64,000 nt of DNA from Sitta carolinensis (GCA_032173965.1 CM063283.1:41351743-41415742), one strand, 5' to 3'; positions 12,961 to 27,278 are shown, numbered from the stretch's first letter. The notes: generated by a model not told the origin, from the sequence alone. Program-made: numbers and translations.

Positions 12961-15900
12961 GCTGGATTTTACTTTTTTTTTCTTGTGAAGAACAACTTTT
13001 GTTTTTATTAGTTACTGTGAGAACTGCTTATTGTAAAACTAAATTGGAACTTGTACTGTACCAATTTGTATTTTAAATGAAAGGGTTTTGTTGAAGCTGC
13101 TCTTTAATTTTGGTTGTAAAACCAGATTGAACCTCTCTTTAATGGCTTTATTTGACGTCAGTCTATCCAGAAAATAATTTTCTTGCATGGGTATAATGCA
13201 TAGGCTACTGTAGAATAGTAATTCTTCTAGGTGTTAGAAAAGCATGTTTAAATCATATTTATGTGCTCATGACCTTTCTAAGTCAATGATTTAAGAGAGT
13301 TTTGCAGATTAACTGCTTTATTCTGCACTCCGGGAAAACTCTCTGCTTAAAAAGCACCCTGACCACTCTCAATGATTCTGTTTAATGATGCAATTCAACT
13401 TTTTTGCAGGGACCATTTTTAAAAAGCCATACTTCTATGTATGGCTTTGTAAATTATTTATAGAGAATTGCTGGGACAATATCTTTCTTGGTGAGTTGCT
13501 GGTGCCTGTAACACTGAATTATCCACAGAAATTAAGTCAACAAAGGTTATTCTTTTCTTTTTCTCTTCCAGCCTCAAACCTCAGTATAAATTCATGCCAG
13601 AAGCCATTTTAGATTTTATGCAGAACTATTTTTCATTGCTTCACTGAGTATTTCAAAGAGGCAGAAAAATCTTTCATTACTAGCCTGTTTCCAATCCTAA
13701 TTAGCAATTTTAAACCAGTCAGTTGAGCAATGTGTAGAGGTATTTGGTAGACATTTTTATAAAACGTAGTTAGCCTAGAGCTAAGAAAAATTGAGTAGAA
13801 TTATGAAAATAATCACATAATATGTACGTTAATAAAGTTAACTTACAGCAAAATAAGTATTAACGAAACCAATAAATTGGTAACACAGACAACCTTATTC
13901 TATTTTAAGTTATGTATTTCAGTTGTCCCTTTATTGACCTGTTTTATGATCTTTCCCAGAGACTTCAGTCCAATACGTTATTGACATCAAGGAGAAATTC
14001 AGTGGGAGCCTCTTGCATACAGTTTTCCTGAAATCCCTCCCTATCTGTTGCCATGACAACACATCCATTCTTTCTGGAGAGGATGTTTTATCTATTCCCA
14101 GAAAAATAATTTCACAGCTTTATTGTTGCAAATATTGGACCAGGAAGAAGAAAAGAAAACCCAAAAAGCAACATGGAAAACAATGCATTCTAAATGAACT
14201 TTCTGAACAGAGGAAAGACCCTCTAGGATTTGAAGCTAGAAGTCTTTTTATATTTCTATTTGCTTTCTATAATAGTATATAAACATTTGTATGGGGTGTT
14301 CTAACTACATGTATTAAAAAAATTCCCTAAAGTGGGCACTCCTGATTTTTCGGCTTTGAAAAAAATGTAGCATTTATGCAAGGTTTATTAGGGACCATAA
14401 CTCTGTGTTAGAGGCACAGTCTGAGAATTCTACTTGTGTCAAGTGTCTTAAACAACTAAGCTTTTACAAAGTCTATCTGGACCTAGTTGCTAGCCACCTA
14501 ACTTGTGTTAAATTCCACTGGGAACAGCAATTACATGAAATAGCATTTCTTTGCCTCATCAAAGCATAGCTAGCACAAACCAATACAATTATATTTCTCT
14601 TCACATGTAATTGCATGACAAAGATAACTGGGGTTAAAAGAAAAAGCAACACAAAATGTTTTCATTATTCTAGTACAGAAACCATCAAGACTGTACATAA
14701 GGGAGCACAGAATGCTTTTAAAGAACAGGAATGCAGCTCCAGTTTTTCGTGGTTTTTTTCTTTTTTTTTCCTTTATGCTGAACTATTTTAGTGTAACTAG
14801 ACTTTTACCTGAAAATAGAAATAACCTGACATAAACTGAATGAGATTTGAAAATCTATACTGGTAAGGAACACAAAGGTAGTGTTATTGAATAATTTTTA
14901 AAGGTGGTCTAATATTCCTTTCAAGCATATGAATTGCAAACTTGCACTCAGTTCTGTGCCACACACAGACAAAGATTTTTATCCTTTCTTCACTGCCCCA
15001 TTTTACTTAAATTTTATAGATGAATTGGAAGTAAAGAATAAATGTATCATGCCTTTTTCCTTTTAGTTACATTTCTAAAATCAGCATTTTCCATATAGGT
15101 GATTAAGTCCTGTGGGAAGAAAACTAGCAATAAATTATGAAAAAGTTTCATGAATATATGGAAAGTAGAATAATATTCTTTAAAGAGAAAACAAAAAGCA
15201 TTATCATTTTCTTAATTAAAAACATGGAAAAGATAAGCAATAGAAAATTTTCAGACTCTAAAGAGGAGTCTGCTGAATTATAAAAATTGTGTTATAATTT
15301 ATTTTTATTGTGAGAAAATCTATCTATCTTTCTGCCTCAAAATTTGCTCCAGTTTCTGTCCTGACTATGTGTATGAACCAGAGTAAAATATGCATCCTAA
15401 TAAGGACTATTTTTGTTTTAAATAATTGTTGTGGAATCCCTTACTTAATACATTTCCTAAAAGTAAATTTGTAAAATGTATTTCCAATTTACAGAATAAA
15501 CACTATCTGCAGATGTCTAGGAGAACATATTTCACACAGTCAACATTTAGAAGGAAAACAATGTCAAAATAATCAGTTCTGTAAATGCTCAGCAGACTGG
15601 GATTTTATGTGGTTCTGTAAATACACAAAAAACTTGAGCATTCTGAAATCTCAAAGAGACTTGGAATGAACATCAAAATTTGCACACAAAATTTACCTGT
15701 GTAGGGCACATTTGAATAAATAAAGACAAGAACATGGAACTTCTCTGAATCTTATTTTAATGCAACCTCTTTTGTCGCTTAGTAAGTGAGTATCACTCAC
15801 TACTCAGTACTAAGAGAAAACATGTTTAATTAAACTATTTAGAAAAATTTACATTATATCCTATTCTAGTTTTAATCTATTTTAACTGAACTCAAAGAAA

Positions 15901-16464
15901 AGCTAGAGTATAGTAGCAGATCAAAAGGTAAGGAGCTGTTTCATAAACATTTCAATAGAGTTTTATATATAATATAGCTATCATGTTGGTCTCCAAAAGT
16001 TCTTTTTAAGTTTCTCTAGTGAATTTTTTAGCTTGTTTGACATATGCACCAATGACTGCATAATAGAAAAGAAAATTAAGAAATCCTACTAGGTTTTACA
16101 GTCAGTCAGACTGTTATAGTATTTTTAAAATAAACCTGCAAATGTTTTGTCCAATTGTGTTTTCAGCACTTCAAATATACAGTTCTGTTCCATTTTTTAC
16201 AGTGTAATTGTTCTATGTTTCCTTAGCATTTATTGTGACAAAATGTGAAAGCGTTAAACATAATTATTCTGTTTGCTTAAGAATTTGTATCTTTTTCCTC
16301 CACAGCCTAAATAAATTCATTATATTCAGCTTCTCTCTGTTTTATTACACTGACTGTTTCTTTGACAGGAGAAGATATTTTGGTAGGCTTCTATAGACTG
16401 TAAAAAAAAAAAACCTTTTAATTTAAAAATATCGTATAGTGTTTTCACCACTAAAAATGTTATT
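12961..16464. other. non-coding DNA, nothing recognised
   Basis: AT-rich sequence without recognisable genes or repeat families. A strong pyrimidine tract and AG lie near 13546-13571; it is treated under rejected items. Confidence 0.45.
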
Positions 16465-16925
16465 TGCCATCTTGGCTTTTTGCTTTCTGCTTTGAAACAA
16501 GGTCCTTCAACAATTGCACACTGCAGATTTGTGATGTTCCAGCCATTTCAAAGTCACATACTGTCCTGCTCACATCACAAGGCATCTCTGTATACAAACG
16601 GTGCACTATAGCATGGGTGCTGGTTTGACACCAACTGGGAATTAAACTCCAAATAAGCCACTCAACTCTCCCCAGGTTCCTGCACAAGAGTGGAACAAAG
16701 AATGGAGACTATGGGTTGAGATAACAATGTAGAGAAAGCAAAGAGCAATGGAATGAGAAACGCAGAGGAACAACAGCAATAGTAATAATTAAGATATACA
16801 AAAACAGAAGGTGCTTTGCCCACAGTAAAGGTGTTCACCACCTCGACTTAGTTGCAGATGGCTCCTGGGGCAAAGACAAGCTAGTAGTTGCTCCCCACAG
16901 TTGACTTTCCCCATCTCCAAGCCCA
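16465..16925 (-). mobile_element. old avian ERV/LTR fragment
   Basis: Plus-strand phrases 'GGTTTGACACCAACTGGGAATTAA', 'GCCACTCAACTCTCCCCAG', 'TGGGTTGAGATAACAATG' followed by purine-rich AAGCAAAGAGCAATGG, and then 'GTGTTCACCACC', appear in the same order as in a common avian ERV whose LTR is repeatedly seen in chicken and passerine DNA, here in reverse. The first part (16465-16680) would be internal sequence next to the LTR. No intact protein is present. The family name and edges are not certain, and no target-site duplication was found. Confidence 0.45.
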
Positions 16926-19688
16926 AGACTATAGAAAACATCTTTTTATCATGCAGAAATGGGTTATTTTACATATGTGAGCAGGCTGTACTTAATATTG
17001 TCCAGACTGTTTGTTAATTAAAAAAAAAAAAAACCCTCAAAAAAGACAAACAAAAATTTCAAACATAACATGACAACAGAGATTTGGAATGTAATACTTA
17101 AGTAAAAAGAGAGTAAATTTCACATTTAATTTCTCCTCTTAGTTTTTAATCTATTTAAAAATTGGTTTTTTTGGTGAAAAATGCATCTTTTAAATATTCT
17201 TCAAGTTGCTATGGTATACACTTTAATTCTAACCATAAGTGAAAACAACATTTTCTGTCATAAGAATATTTTTACTGTAATATTTTAGACTTCTCTACAT
17301 ATGTATTTTTATCTTTAAGGACTTTGGCAAAGGAACTCAACAAACTCTGTAATGGTCATAGGTGTTGGTATTCCTTGAGGTTTGATTTGCGACCAAGAGA
17401 GACAGATGTCAAGGAAGATAAAAAGTGGACTATCTGGCAGCATTCAGATGGCTAAAAGGAAGCCAAAACTTTCACTAGAGCAGCTTTTGCATGCTTAACG
17501 GTTTGGGCTAGCATAAGATAAAATACGCACACTATATCTGTATCTATATCTACCTATCACTTAAAACATTTTCTCTCCCAGCAAAAGATCTATCTCAACT
17601 ATAGCCGCCTGTCTAGCCTATGACAGAATTGCAGAATCACAAAATGAGGGAAAATATAAATCACTGAAAATATAAGTTATACATAGTTGCAATTTTGTGC
17701 ATTTGATCAGTTTCTGTGAATTAGTGTGGCATTTTTTTTTTTCCACAGATAATTAAAGTTGTACCTGGGGGTCGCTTAGTAGTAAATGCTGCATTTGAGA
17801 TACCTGATCGGTTCAGCAGCCTATAGAGAGGGTAAACAACCCTCCTGACTTTTTTCTGACTTTCTGGTATCACAGGCTGGGAGGCTAAGAGATACAGAAA
17901 CTCTTCCCTTACATTGCATCAGGAAGGTGTGTAATATGACCAAGTCCTATTCAAGATTTTTCCTTTATCTTCTGAGGATGTATTGGCATCAGCCATTGAC
18001 ATCTGAGGAGTTTCTTTCAGCCAACATAAATAGATGAAAAACTTATTCTAACATGTTAGAGCTCAGAACTGCCTTAGGAGAAAATATGTCTAGCTGAATA
18101 AGTTATAAGGTTCACATACTTGTAGACACAAGAAGTTAAAATTTGTCTTGATCATGAGAAAATGAAAAAATGAGAAAACATCCTGAAATATCAGAAAGAT
18201 ACTATTCATATATTCATAGCTGAAGATTGAATGTTTTTCTACACAATAGTGCTGACTTAACTTTTTTTTTTCCTGTAGTTTAATTTTCAATAGCACCTTA
18301 AAGAAAAATTTGATGGAACTTCTTCTCATATAAAATCATAAAATATGTTTGTTCCTTGTTTTGACCTGCCTTATAATCTAAAATTTACATTTGTATTGAT
18401 GGAAAAAGTGAAATGAATGAACAACACAGTTTTGAGCAAGATTTAACGTACTCTTCATTTCTTGAATAGACAGATATTGTAACAACATAATCCATTATGA
18501 TTTGTTGTAGCAAAACTAGAGGCTTATTGTGACATTAAAGTAAAAATGGCCATTATCTCTCAGGAAAGAAAATAGAAACCCTTTAATGATTGAGCTTACA
18601 ATACTACAGTCATTAGGGACACTGATAGAAACATTTGCACCACGGTATGCAGAAACAAGCTGTCATATATTAACATTACCTAATGTCAAATTCCCATTCA
18701 CCATACCAAAAATACAGCTTTGTAGAGACTAAATTCACTTCAGACAAATATAGGATTCTATTTTTATGCAGTGTTTCAGTGAAAGAGATAAACCTCTGTT
18801 TATAGTCTCTGATTCCCTTATTTTCAGAAGTAGGAAGTATAAACAATCTATAGGATTCAGCAGACTGGAGCCACATAGATCTACAAGCCCTCAAAGATGT
18901 ATTTTGGGAGAGCACTAGAATTTCTGCTCTGGCAACAGAACCCTGCCAGGACAAGAAACAGAGCTATGGGAAGTGCTCTGTAAAGAGAGGGGATAGTGTG
19001 CTACTCTCTGGATAGGCCTGGGTGTGGGGCAGCGCTAGGTTATGCTCACAAACTCATCTTCACAAACACAGTAGGGTTCAGATGGCTGAAGTGGGAGCCC
19101 AAATAATGCCCTCACCAGACTCCACACAGGTCTTTTATCATGCTAAGGTCATCAAAGGCCCATCTCCACAATCCCAGAGGAGCTCAACAATGTACAACTG
19201 CAGGCAGGATCCCATATTAAGGATTCATAAAGAATGAACAAACACCTTGTCCAGACCTCCCCCAGAACTGTCACATGAGAGCCACCAGCCCTGTTGTCCA
19301 GGTCTGAAACTCATCAAGACAAGTCATCTGGAACAACTCTCCAGATCACCTGTCAGACTAAGTATGGGTTGTCTAAGGGTATGGGACACATTATGGAATG
19401 CAGGGAAGAGCAGTTCATGATTGCAGAGAACTTATTAAGAGATATTTAGGGGAAGAACCAAAATCAGGAAAAGAGAGGGGCTTAGGTGATTTGGGGAAGA
19501 ACAAGTGAGAGAAAATAAAGAGCTATGGGGGTAAAACTACCAGTTGAATGCAAATATTTCTCTGGTCAGTACACTTCTCTGGCTGTTGGGACTTGGGAAA
19601 CAAGAAAATGGGTAAACTGGAAACCGGGGATAGTCACTGGGCAGACTGAGCATTTGAACTCAGTAGACAAAGGGATCCAAGTTGTATG

Positions 19689-19756
19689 TATATATATGTA
19701 CACACATACATACATACATACATACATGCAGACATATATATATACATATGCACACC
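19689..19756. repeat. (TACA)n/(TA)n microsatellite
   Basis: Alternating TATATA and CATA tetranucleotide runs are visible, with six CATA-type units around 19706-19728. The short frames here that encode tyrosine/histidine-rich peptides are products of the repeat. Confidence 0.85.
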
Positions 19757-19929
19757 CTTTCCCCCCCTCACTACTTTATCTCCATTCTGCTCAGACAGAG
19801 AGGGGAGCAGGATGACGTCATCATTCATGCAGTCAGTGATTGTGTGACTGATGAGTGTGTCCATCTGTGACTTGTGCTGCCATCACCACCGGAGTGCATC
19901 TGTAAACACGTGTTGTACATGTGCCCTGT

Positions 19930-19951
19930 GTACATGTACATGTACATGTAC
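19930..19951. repeat. (GTACAT)n perfect palindrome
   Basis: Twenty-two bases of alternating GTACAT units read the same on both strands and could extrude as a short cruciform. An ACACGTGT palindrome lies just upstream (19906-19913). Confidence 0.85.
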
Positions 19952-20669
19952 CTGCTGGAAATGCAACTTCAGTCTCACTACTGGTCGTAAATAGGAGCAT
20001 GGAGAAACAGCAGCCTCACCTCTCTCTCAGAATATTAGATTTGGCATGATATATGTAAATTTTCATCTAACATAATGTAATTAAAAAAGATATTTTAATG
20101 GTTTACGGGTCTCTATAACCTGAGGATATTTTAACTATGTGTTATTATTGAACATCAAACATGTTTATTAAAAAAACTTGGTATTTATAAGTCTATAACA
20201 ACATTCAAGAATCAGGAAAAGAGCCCACAATCTAAATATCACATTTTTTGTCTCTTTTTCTAAAGGGTTACATGCTTGCTGATTTCATTAACTTCATTCC
20301 AAATGAAAGTCCACAAATGGTTGGGGTTTTTTTTCTATTCTGCTCATATATCTCTTTTTCTTTGCTTGATTTTCAAGTAGTCTTGATGATTTTTCTTGGA
20401 ACAGAGGCATAAAGAAGATGAGCAGTAAGTCAGAAAAGGTTTCGCAGCTTAATGACCAACCTCATTTCCTCTTCATAAACCTTTACAAGGTTTTAATATG
20501 CTCCCAACTTTATATCTGCATCTTAGTTTAAGAGACTTTTTAGGAGCCCACAAATATTTTTCACAGTCTAGATTTTTAATGTCTATGTATCTGAACAGTT
20601 AGTATCAATTTAAATGTTCAGCATGAGTTTGAAAATGTGTATCTATGATTAATTCTGTTTTTCTCATAG

Positions 20670-20719
20670 GAAAAAGGACAGAAATGGATGTCCAAAATAT
20701 TTGCTATACCAGAAAAAAG
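20670..20719 (+). CDS. candidate internal exon of unidentified gene
   Basis: A 50-base segment is preceded by a pyrimidine-rich tract ending TTTTTCTCATAG and followed by GTATGC. In the frame that starts with one overhanging base it is open and reads KKDRNGCPKYLLYQKK, leaving one base over. That phase joins exactly to the two-base lead of the segment at 26287-26380, creating an alanine codon. I do not recognise the protein. The segment is short, all three of its frames are open, and splice-like signals are common in AT-rich DNA, so the call rests on phase agreement with the downstream segments. Confidence 0.25.
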
Positions 20720-20879
20720 GTATGCCTTATAGGAAATATTGAATATTACTCAAAACCAATAGTTTTATTTACATGTTTCATTCTGAGAAAGAGAAATTCC
20801 TAAATATTTAACAATGTCTTATCTTAAACTATGTTATTAAAAGAGAAAAAGAAGGGGAGGTAAGAAAATAAATATAGGG

Positions 20880-20922
20880 TAAAAATGGTAATAATGAGTA
20901 TAAAAAATGGTAATAATGAGTA
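20880..20922. repeat. two-copy tandem duplication
   Basis: A unit of 21-22 bases (TAAAAATGGTAATAATGAGTA) is present twice in direct tandem, differing by one A. This looks like a recent local slippage duplication. Confidence 0.9.
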
Positions 20923-22106
20923 TAAAAATATTAAATTTGTCTCTAATTATGATTTTTGTTGTTGAAACCACATTTTGTAATTTTTCTTGGGTTTTTTTTT
21001 GGTTTTTTGTTTTTTGTATTTAGAAACCCTTTTTATTATGTAATAGACAATGTAATAGGACAAGCAAACTATAGCAGGAAGCCCTCCAGCTCCTACACCA
21101 ATGGCAGAAAATCTAATGCCAGCAGTTTTGGTTTTTTTAGGTTTGGTCCTAAATGTACATCTCAATTTCCAAAGACATTGTTTGTGAGAAGAATTAATGA
21201 AATTGAACTGCCAGATTTCTGCCATGCAATTCTTCCTATTTTTTAATTTGTATAAGAGTTAGGATATCAACCATTCCTAAGAGACAGCAATAGCAGGAGG
21301 ATATATTAATCTGTGCAATAGACAGCAGACCGTGTATGTCATCAACTGATTCCAGTATGGGTATGGACTGGCCAAGGGCAAGTTTATGTTGCTTTTTGGA
21401 GTACAAGAGAATAGATTATTTCTAATTTCATACCATTGTTTGATCACTAGTCTGATTATTCGTTTAACCAGAGTGCAGTTTCAGTTGTTCTCATTCATAC
21501 TTCTTTATCAAATTAGGTTACATTTGAATAATGTGTTCAAAAGCCTTTGAGCTCAGAAGACAGATCAACGGATGTAACTGAAAATCTTCCTTAAAAAGAA
21601 ACAAGATAAAATTATTTCTTCATTACAGTAGCTAACATGATTCATTGAATTCTTTGAAGAGTCAAAGTTAAATTCATAAATGACATAAGTTCAAGAAACT
21701 TCAATTTAACTTATTTAGTTTGGGGTCACAGAAATAAAGGGCATCACCCCCAACTTCCCATACTGTTCATGTATGAACATCAAGATCTGGTTGCTAGAAT
21801 AAGACTTAAAACAATCAGCATACTAATCCCTTAGCAGTCCAAACTCATTTCTACAAAGTGACTGTTAACAAGGATGCATTTGAAACATTGTAGAAAATCT
21901 CCCTATATATTTTTTTCTGATGACAAGTAGTTTTTTTTTTTTTTGTTTGTTTTTTGTTTTCTTTTTTTTCCAATATAAGCAAAAAAAAAAAAACTCAGAG
22001 AGGTTTATTGTGAAAATACATTTCAACCCTTCTTTTAAAATCCAGGAATATTATTGCATAATACTTTATTGTTTCATTGCACCAGTTACATATTGTCTAA
22101 TGGGCG

Positions 22107-22122
22107 CGCACACACACACACA

Positions 22123-22173
<51 letters not shown>
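22107..22173. repeat. (CA)n microsatellite
   Basis: A dinucleotide CA run of about 33 units with one TA interruption near 22129 is visible. It is preceded by GCGCG and followed by GTGCATATGCA. Length polymorphism is likely. Confidence 0.97.
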
Positions 22174-22177
<4 letters not shown>

Positions 22178-25100
22178 ATATGCACTTGCATGCATAAGTA
22201 AGTACATGTGTATATACAGTTATGTATTAATGAGTATGTCTGTTTATAGTTAAATAATCACATAAGTTAATTCTCTGATCTCCTCTGAGATGTATAATCA
22301 TCGATGGTACTCTTCAATGTTTTTCTTGTCTTTCCTTGTTTCCTGTTTAGTTTTTACTACCACTGTTTTTAATGCTTCCTGGTTTTCCAGGAAAAAAAAA
22401 AAGTAAATCAGAGGATAAAATATATCATTCACAGCATCTATACTTTAGGTGAAAGAGTCTTACTTTTTATTGCAAAGACACTGCAAATATGTCTCACTAT
22501 AGAGTTATTCCTAAATTAAAATGGCCTGTGATTTTCACAGCACTTTACAGCAGACAGGATGATCCAGTTTTAATGAAAATTTCTTACAAGGTTCATCTGA
22601 AAATAATGATGGATTTAAGTTATCCCACTGATATAATTAATTGTTTTGTACAAAACATTTTACTTATGAGTAAACCTGTGCCAATATGACCAGCTTCTAA
22701 ATGGAGGACATTAAAAGCTAAGAAATATTAGCCTTGTTATTTTATTTTTCCATTGTAAAACTTAGATATTGAGCCAGGATAAAAGTATGTTAATTTTCCA
22801 GTTCTCTCATTAAATAGAAATTCAGTAAAGCCTTGAAACTATGACTGAAATCAGCCTAAACTAAGCAATTTGGCAATGTTTTACAGATTATGCGGTTTCT
22901 GTTCAAAAATGTCCCAGAACAAAAATAAGTGTGTCTCAGGATATATAGTCTGAACTAACATCAGAGGTAGAGAAAAGATTGCAAGACTATCAGCTGAAGC
23001 AGTAAGACCGGATGCACTGGTACATTATGTTGAGCAATCTCTTGATCATTTCCTCTTACAAGACTTTTCTTGGGGCTGAAAGATTAGCTAAAATGAGAAT
23101 TTGTCAATCTTGATTTGTCAGTGTTGATTGTTTACTAAAATACAACATAAAATAATTGTAATTGTGAACTCAAAAAATATCTAATTACACTATGAAATAG
23201 TCAAATGCTAGTTCAATGCGTTAAAAAAAAAATCAAAAAGAAAAAGACGACAGTATGTGAACTCAATTGAGATTAAACCATAAGAATTTTTCTCTTTGGG
23301 AACCAAAGAGATGAAATGGAGAGTGTTGTGTCTCCTTGACAATGCTTCATGAAAGAGTCACATGAGGTAAACTGCAGAATTAATGGCTCTTGCAGAATTC
23401 CATGTACTGTACTACAATCCATTTGGATGGGGGAAGGAAAAAAACCCACATGTGTATGTATTCTTGTCCTTATTGGGGCTTAGAAAACATTCACCATTCT
23501 TATTAAAATGGTATAATATTTTTAGTAGTTTCCAAGCTTGCCTGACTTTTCATTCAGTCAACTGTATGACAGTCAATTCTTTGCCAAACTTATCCAGAAA
23601 GGACCCTTGATCAGACACCAGTAACATGGAAACCGGGGACAAATTCTGGTTATACTTCTCAGTTCTATCAACTAGATGAATTACTTATCGGATTACTCTT
23701 TCCCATGTAAATTATAGTAATTTTCCAACTAATAGATGAGGGTTGTAAATGTGTGCATAGAGGTTAACAGAGGAATCCACAAGTATCTAGCTATTAACAG
23801 ACAATAAATGTCTGTACAAGCATTCTAACAAAAATCCAGAGCATAGGTGGGCTCACTCCAGCAGAAAAATCTAGTCATGGATTTGCTAATTTTATTTCTA
23901 CATTATTATTTAAAAGTACCTAACAAAACTGACTTCTGGCTATTTTTAAAATTATCGTTTATTTTTAAACTTATTTTTGTTCCACCATATCCTTACGTTG
24001 TTATATTATTTTTGAAATTACTCCCTTAATGCACAGTAAATTTTTTTTCAATGTGTATTACCAATATTCTGAACCTATATAATATTATTCTGAAATCTTC
24101 AGTCACACTCTGCAAGAAATCTTAAAATGTAATATTCATTTACAGAGTAAAAAACCCCTTCTTTTCTCATTTAAAAACAATTTATTTTTTCCTATCTATA
24201 TTCAGAATAATATCGCAGAACGAAAATCTCCATTTAGTATTTCTTTTTGTGTGTTCACCAAAGACAGAGAAAATGTACTCATATTGGTATCCTCTACTGG
24301 TGGTTTACATCTTTTCCTTTTAGTTATTCCCTAAAAGTAAAGCATATCTCTGAAGCGTTTCTGCTAGATGGTGAAGAATGCTTATACTCAGTCGCACTAT
24401 TTTTACCAGTCAATTCAGATTTCTGATCTGGGTGAGTTATATTTCCCTTAAAATTTTGCAATCATACCTGAGTCATAACTGTTTCTCTTTAGAACTGTTT
24501 CTTCCAAGCCTCTCACAACTCTTTGGAAGAAAATGCACTGAGCTTTTTAATCCCATTCTTATTTTTGACATAAAACATTAATGACTACAGAAAAGATCTT
24601 GATAATGAACACATTCAAATTAAAATGTAGTAATAGCCTGGAACTCCTAATTTACCTTTTCTACTGCAGAAGTCCTGTTTTACTTCTCTGACCTATTTCT
24701 CTTCATGTTTATTTTAGGTTTGGGTTTTTTGTTTGTTTGTGGGTTTTTTGTGGTTTGTTTGTTTTATTTGTTTTGTGGTTTTTCTTTTTATTGTCATCAC
24801 AGGAAAATATTAAATTTACTTCCCTTGGACTTTGTGGCTTCTCCCTCAAATTTTCCCTTCCAGATTTTGTTAACCTAAGATCAGACAAGACTATTTATCT
24901 CTCATTACATCCGTTGGCCTCTGATATGAAGCAGTTCTGAGCAAGATAACTTTTCACACACACATGTCCTTGCATTCATTAAGTAACAGAATAATATTTG
25001 ACTGTGGCTATCAGACCACCTGAAATTAAGGAAGAAATTTAGCTCATAATCTACATTTTTCTGCCAGATTCATCACAAATACATTTTTGGTTTAAAAGCT

Positions 25101-26286
25101 ACTTATTGATCCATTTCCTTGAGAGTCTTGGACTTACACAGAATCTGCAGATCTTTATATTTGTATCAGGTCTGAAAATATATTCTATGGATTAAATGGG
25201 AACCTCACATCTATGATTACCTTTTTTTCACTGCTATGTTAATATGGTGAGACATGAGCTACACATTTTCTGTCACACAGATCTGTGAAGAGATATAAAT
25301 GTCTTCTTTAAAAAAGACTGTTTGGGAACATAGCTCCCTCCCACACTTTCTTCTCCTTTTCCTATGGCTTAGTAATACTCCGTTGTAAATAGCAAAGATT
25401 TCTTAAATAACCCAAAATGTGCTAGGGAATATTTGAATGATATTTTATCTTTTATCACGAGACATGCATCTCTGTCCCATGAGAAATGTAGCTCTTGTCT
25501 GCATGGTATTTATTTCTTTTTGCTCCTTTGAGACATTGTCATCGAGGAGAGGGTTTAACCTCTTACTATTTATTCATGGTTGCATTCTCTATACTGCACT
25601 ATTAGATTTTGCAATTCCCCATTTAAATAAAGCTCTGCATTACAGCTATCCTGATATGTTGTCTTGCTTTTTACTGTTTCTCTCTTGCCAATCCGTTCCT
25701 TCTTAAATTTGGTACTATTAAGCAGGCATGTTTCTTCATTAAGGATGAAAAAAATAAAAACACATTCGTGTATTTCCTTGTTGAAATTTTGTGTATTTGT
25801 AAACCTATTTTAACTTATTTTCCATTTTATTTACATAAAAAAGATCTTTAGGTATTTGTTTGTGTTACGAAAGTCCTTCGGTTGTTGCCTGTTTAATTAA
25901 CATTGAAAGTGTCCATATCGCTGTATATAGATACATTGAATTTACTATGTCTGCTCATTTCAAATCTGTTCTACTTCATATCACTTGCCCAAAAGGGTTT
26001 TTCCATATGAAAAGATATTAAAGAAAAAAAAGTAGAAATAATGACATTAAAAAATCAACTGCATAAATATCTAGTATTTACTAAAAATTCCTATCATAAA
26101 AATCACACAACAATCTGTTTAATTAGTCCTGTTGTCAGAAGTTTAAATCAAATGTTGATAATACAGTCTCTCAAGAATCCTTTCATACTCAATTAAAGAA
26201 TGGCTGTCTTGAAATGTAAGCTGTTCTTACTGACAGGAAGGAGGAAATTTGTTTATTGTTTATTTTCTTTTCTTTTGTTGTCTCAG

Positions 26287-26380
26287 CAACCACAGATGCT
26301 GTGAAGGAACATTGTGGAGGAAAACAAGAAGAAGTCTACACTGAAAAATACTGTGAAGTGTCTACAGTTAAGATTAGAAA
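26287..26380 (+). CDS. candidate internal exon of unidentified gene
   Basis: A strong pyrimidine tract ending TTTTGTTGTCTCAG precedes the segment and GTAAGG follows it, so both splice signals are near consensus. Only one of three frames is open: after two lead bases it gives 30 codons beginning TTDAVKEHCGGKQEE and ending STVKIR, with two bases over. The peptide is charged and has two cysteines, as in an extracellular or secreted protein. The phase joins to 27321 (AA plus A gives lysine) and to the earlier segment at 20719. I cannot assign a family. Confidence 0.38.
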
Positions 26381-27248
26381 GTAAGGCCTCAAATTTTGAA
26401 ATACTTTACTTGGAAGAAAACTCCACAGCAGAGTAGTTCAGACAATGATTGAATTTTTCCTAACACTTGATATTAACTTGAAGGTTGACGAACCATTCAA
26501 AGATTCATGACTGTATCCTCTCAAAGCAACTAGACAATATCACTAACTGTATTGGAAACAATTTCAGTGGGTTTTTCATGAAGAAGCTGGACCTGGAGTA
26601 TTTAAAATCAGCAAGATACAGAAAGAGTGAATATAAAAATCAAGAATTTTAAAATAATAATAATTTATTTGTTTCATTCACTTCATAACTACTTCAAAGG
26701 TGGATAGATGTCACAGAGCCCCTACATGAACACATGCATACACATCACACTCATACAAAAAATAAGTATGTGCAAATTCTTGTAAGTATTTCTCAAGAAA
26801 CAGAGAAAACAGTGAATCAGATTAAGTCAACTTAGAAGGTCAGAGACAAAGATGGCTCAAGTGGATGAAAAGATGGGCACTCCTCTGATCAAAAATGCTG
26901 TTGCACAGTTAAATCAAGGAAGCTATTCAAACCCAGACTTTGTCAGAAATGCCTTCTCTAGATCAAATAGATGATATAACTTATTCGTTACAGAACTAGG
27001 AGCAATGTAGACATCCAAGAGCGGTTTTACACACAAACCTTTCATAACTGGCACCCCTCATTAGATTAGATCCTGTTGCTTTTGGCTTGTTTCCAGAGAA
27101 GTAAAAGGATTTTAAAAAATAGGAATAAGAAATGAAGTGTAAGTAAAATAGCAAACTATCATGAAATGGGTTTAGACACCAAATATAATGAAGTTTATAG
27201 ATGGTATTGAAGTTATGAATATGTAATCATGGCAATTCTCCTTTTCTT

Positions 27249-27278
27249 GTTTTTGTTTTGTTTTGTTTTGTTTTGTTT
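27249..27278. repeat. (TTTTG)n microsatellite
   Basis: About six TTTTG units occur just upstream of the acceptor-like site at 27320. Confidence 0.9.

Larger units (their letters stand above)
16926..20669. other. non-coding or intronic DNA with simple repeats
   Basis: No secure gene is seen. A slightly GC-richer block at 18900-19520 has no recognised repeat. An open segment at 17320-17367, with AG before it and GT after it, is discussed as a possible upstream exon in the findings. Confidence 0.4.
20720..26286. other. non-coding, possibly intronic DNA
   Basis: AT-rich sequence holding the small duplication at 20880-20922, a T-rich stretch near 21931-21970, the CA repeat at 22107-22173 and a T/G-rich stretch at 24716-24790. 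No additional exon could be supported. Confidence 0.4.

Noticed and set aside
13546..13644. Strong pyrimidine tract and AG (near 13571) followed by 24 open codons and a stop, resembling a terminal exon
   Set aside because: It stands alone with no phase partner that could be supported, and another frame also stays open for some distance. It is kept only as a weak possibility.
22081..22201. Frame encoding a Thr/His dipeptide run
   Set aside because: It is a direct translation of the CA microsatellite.
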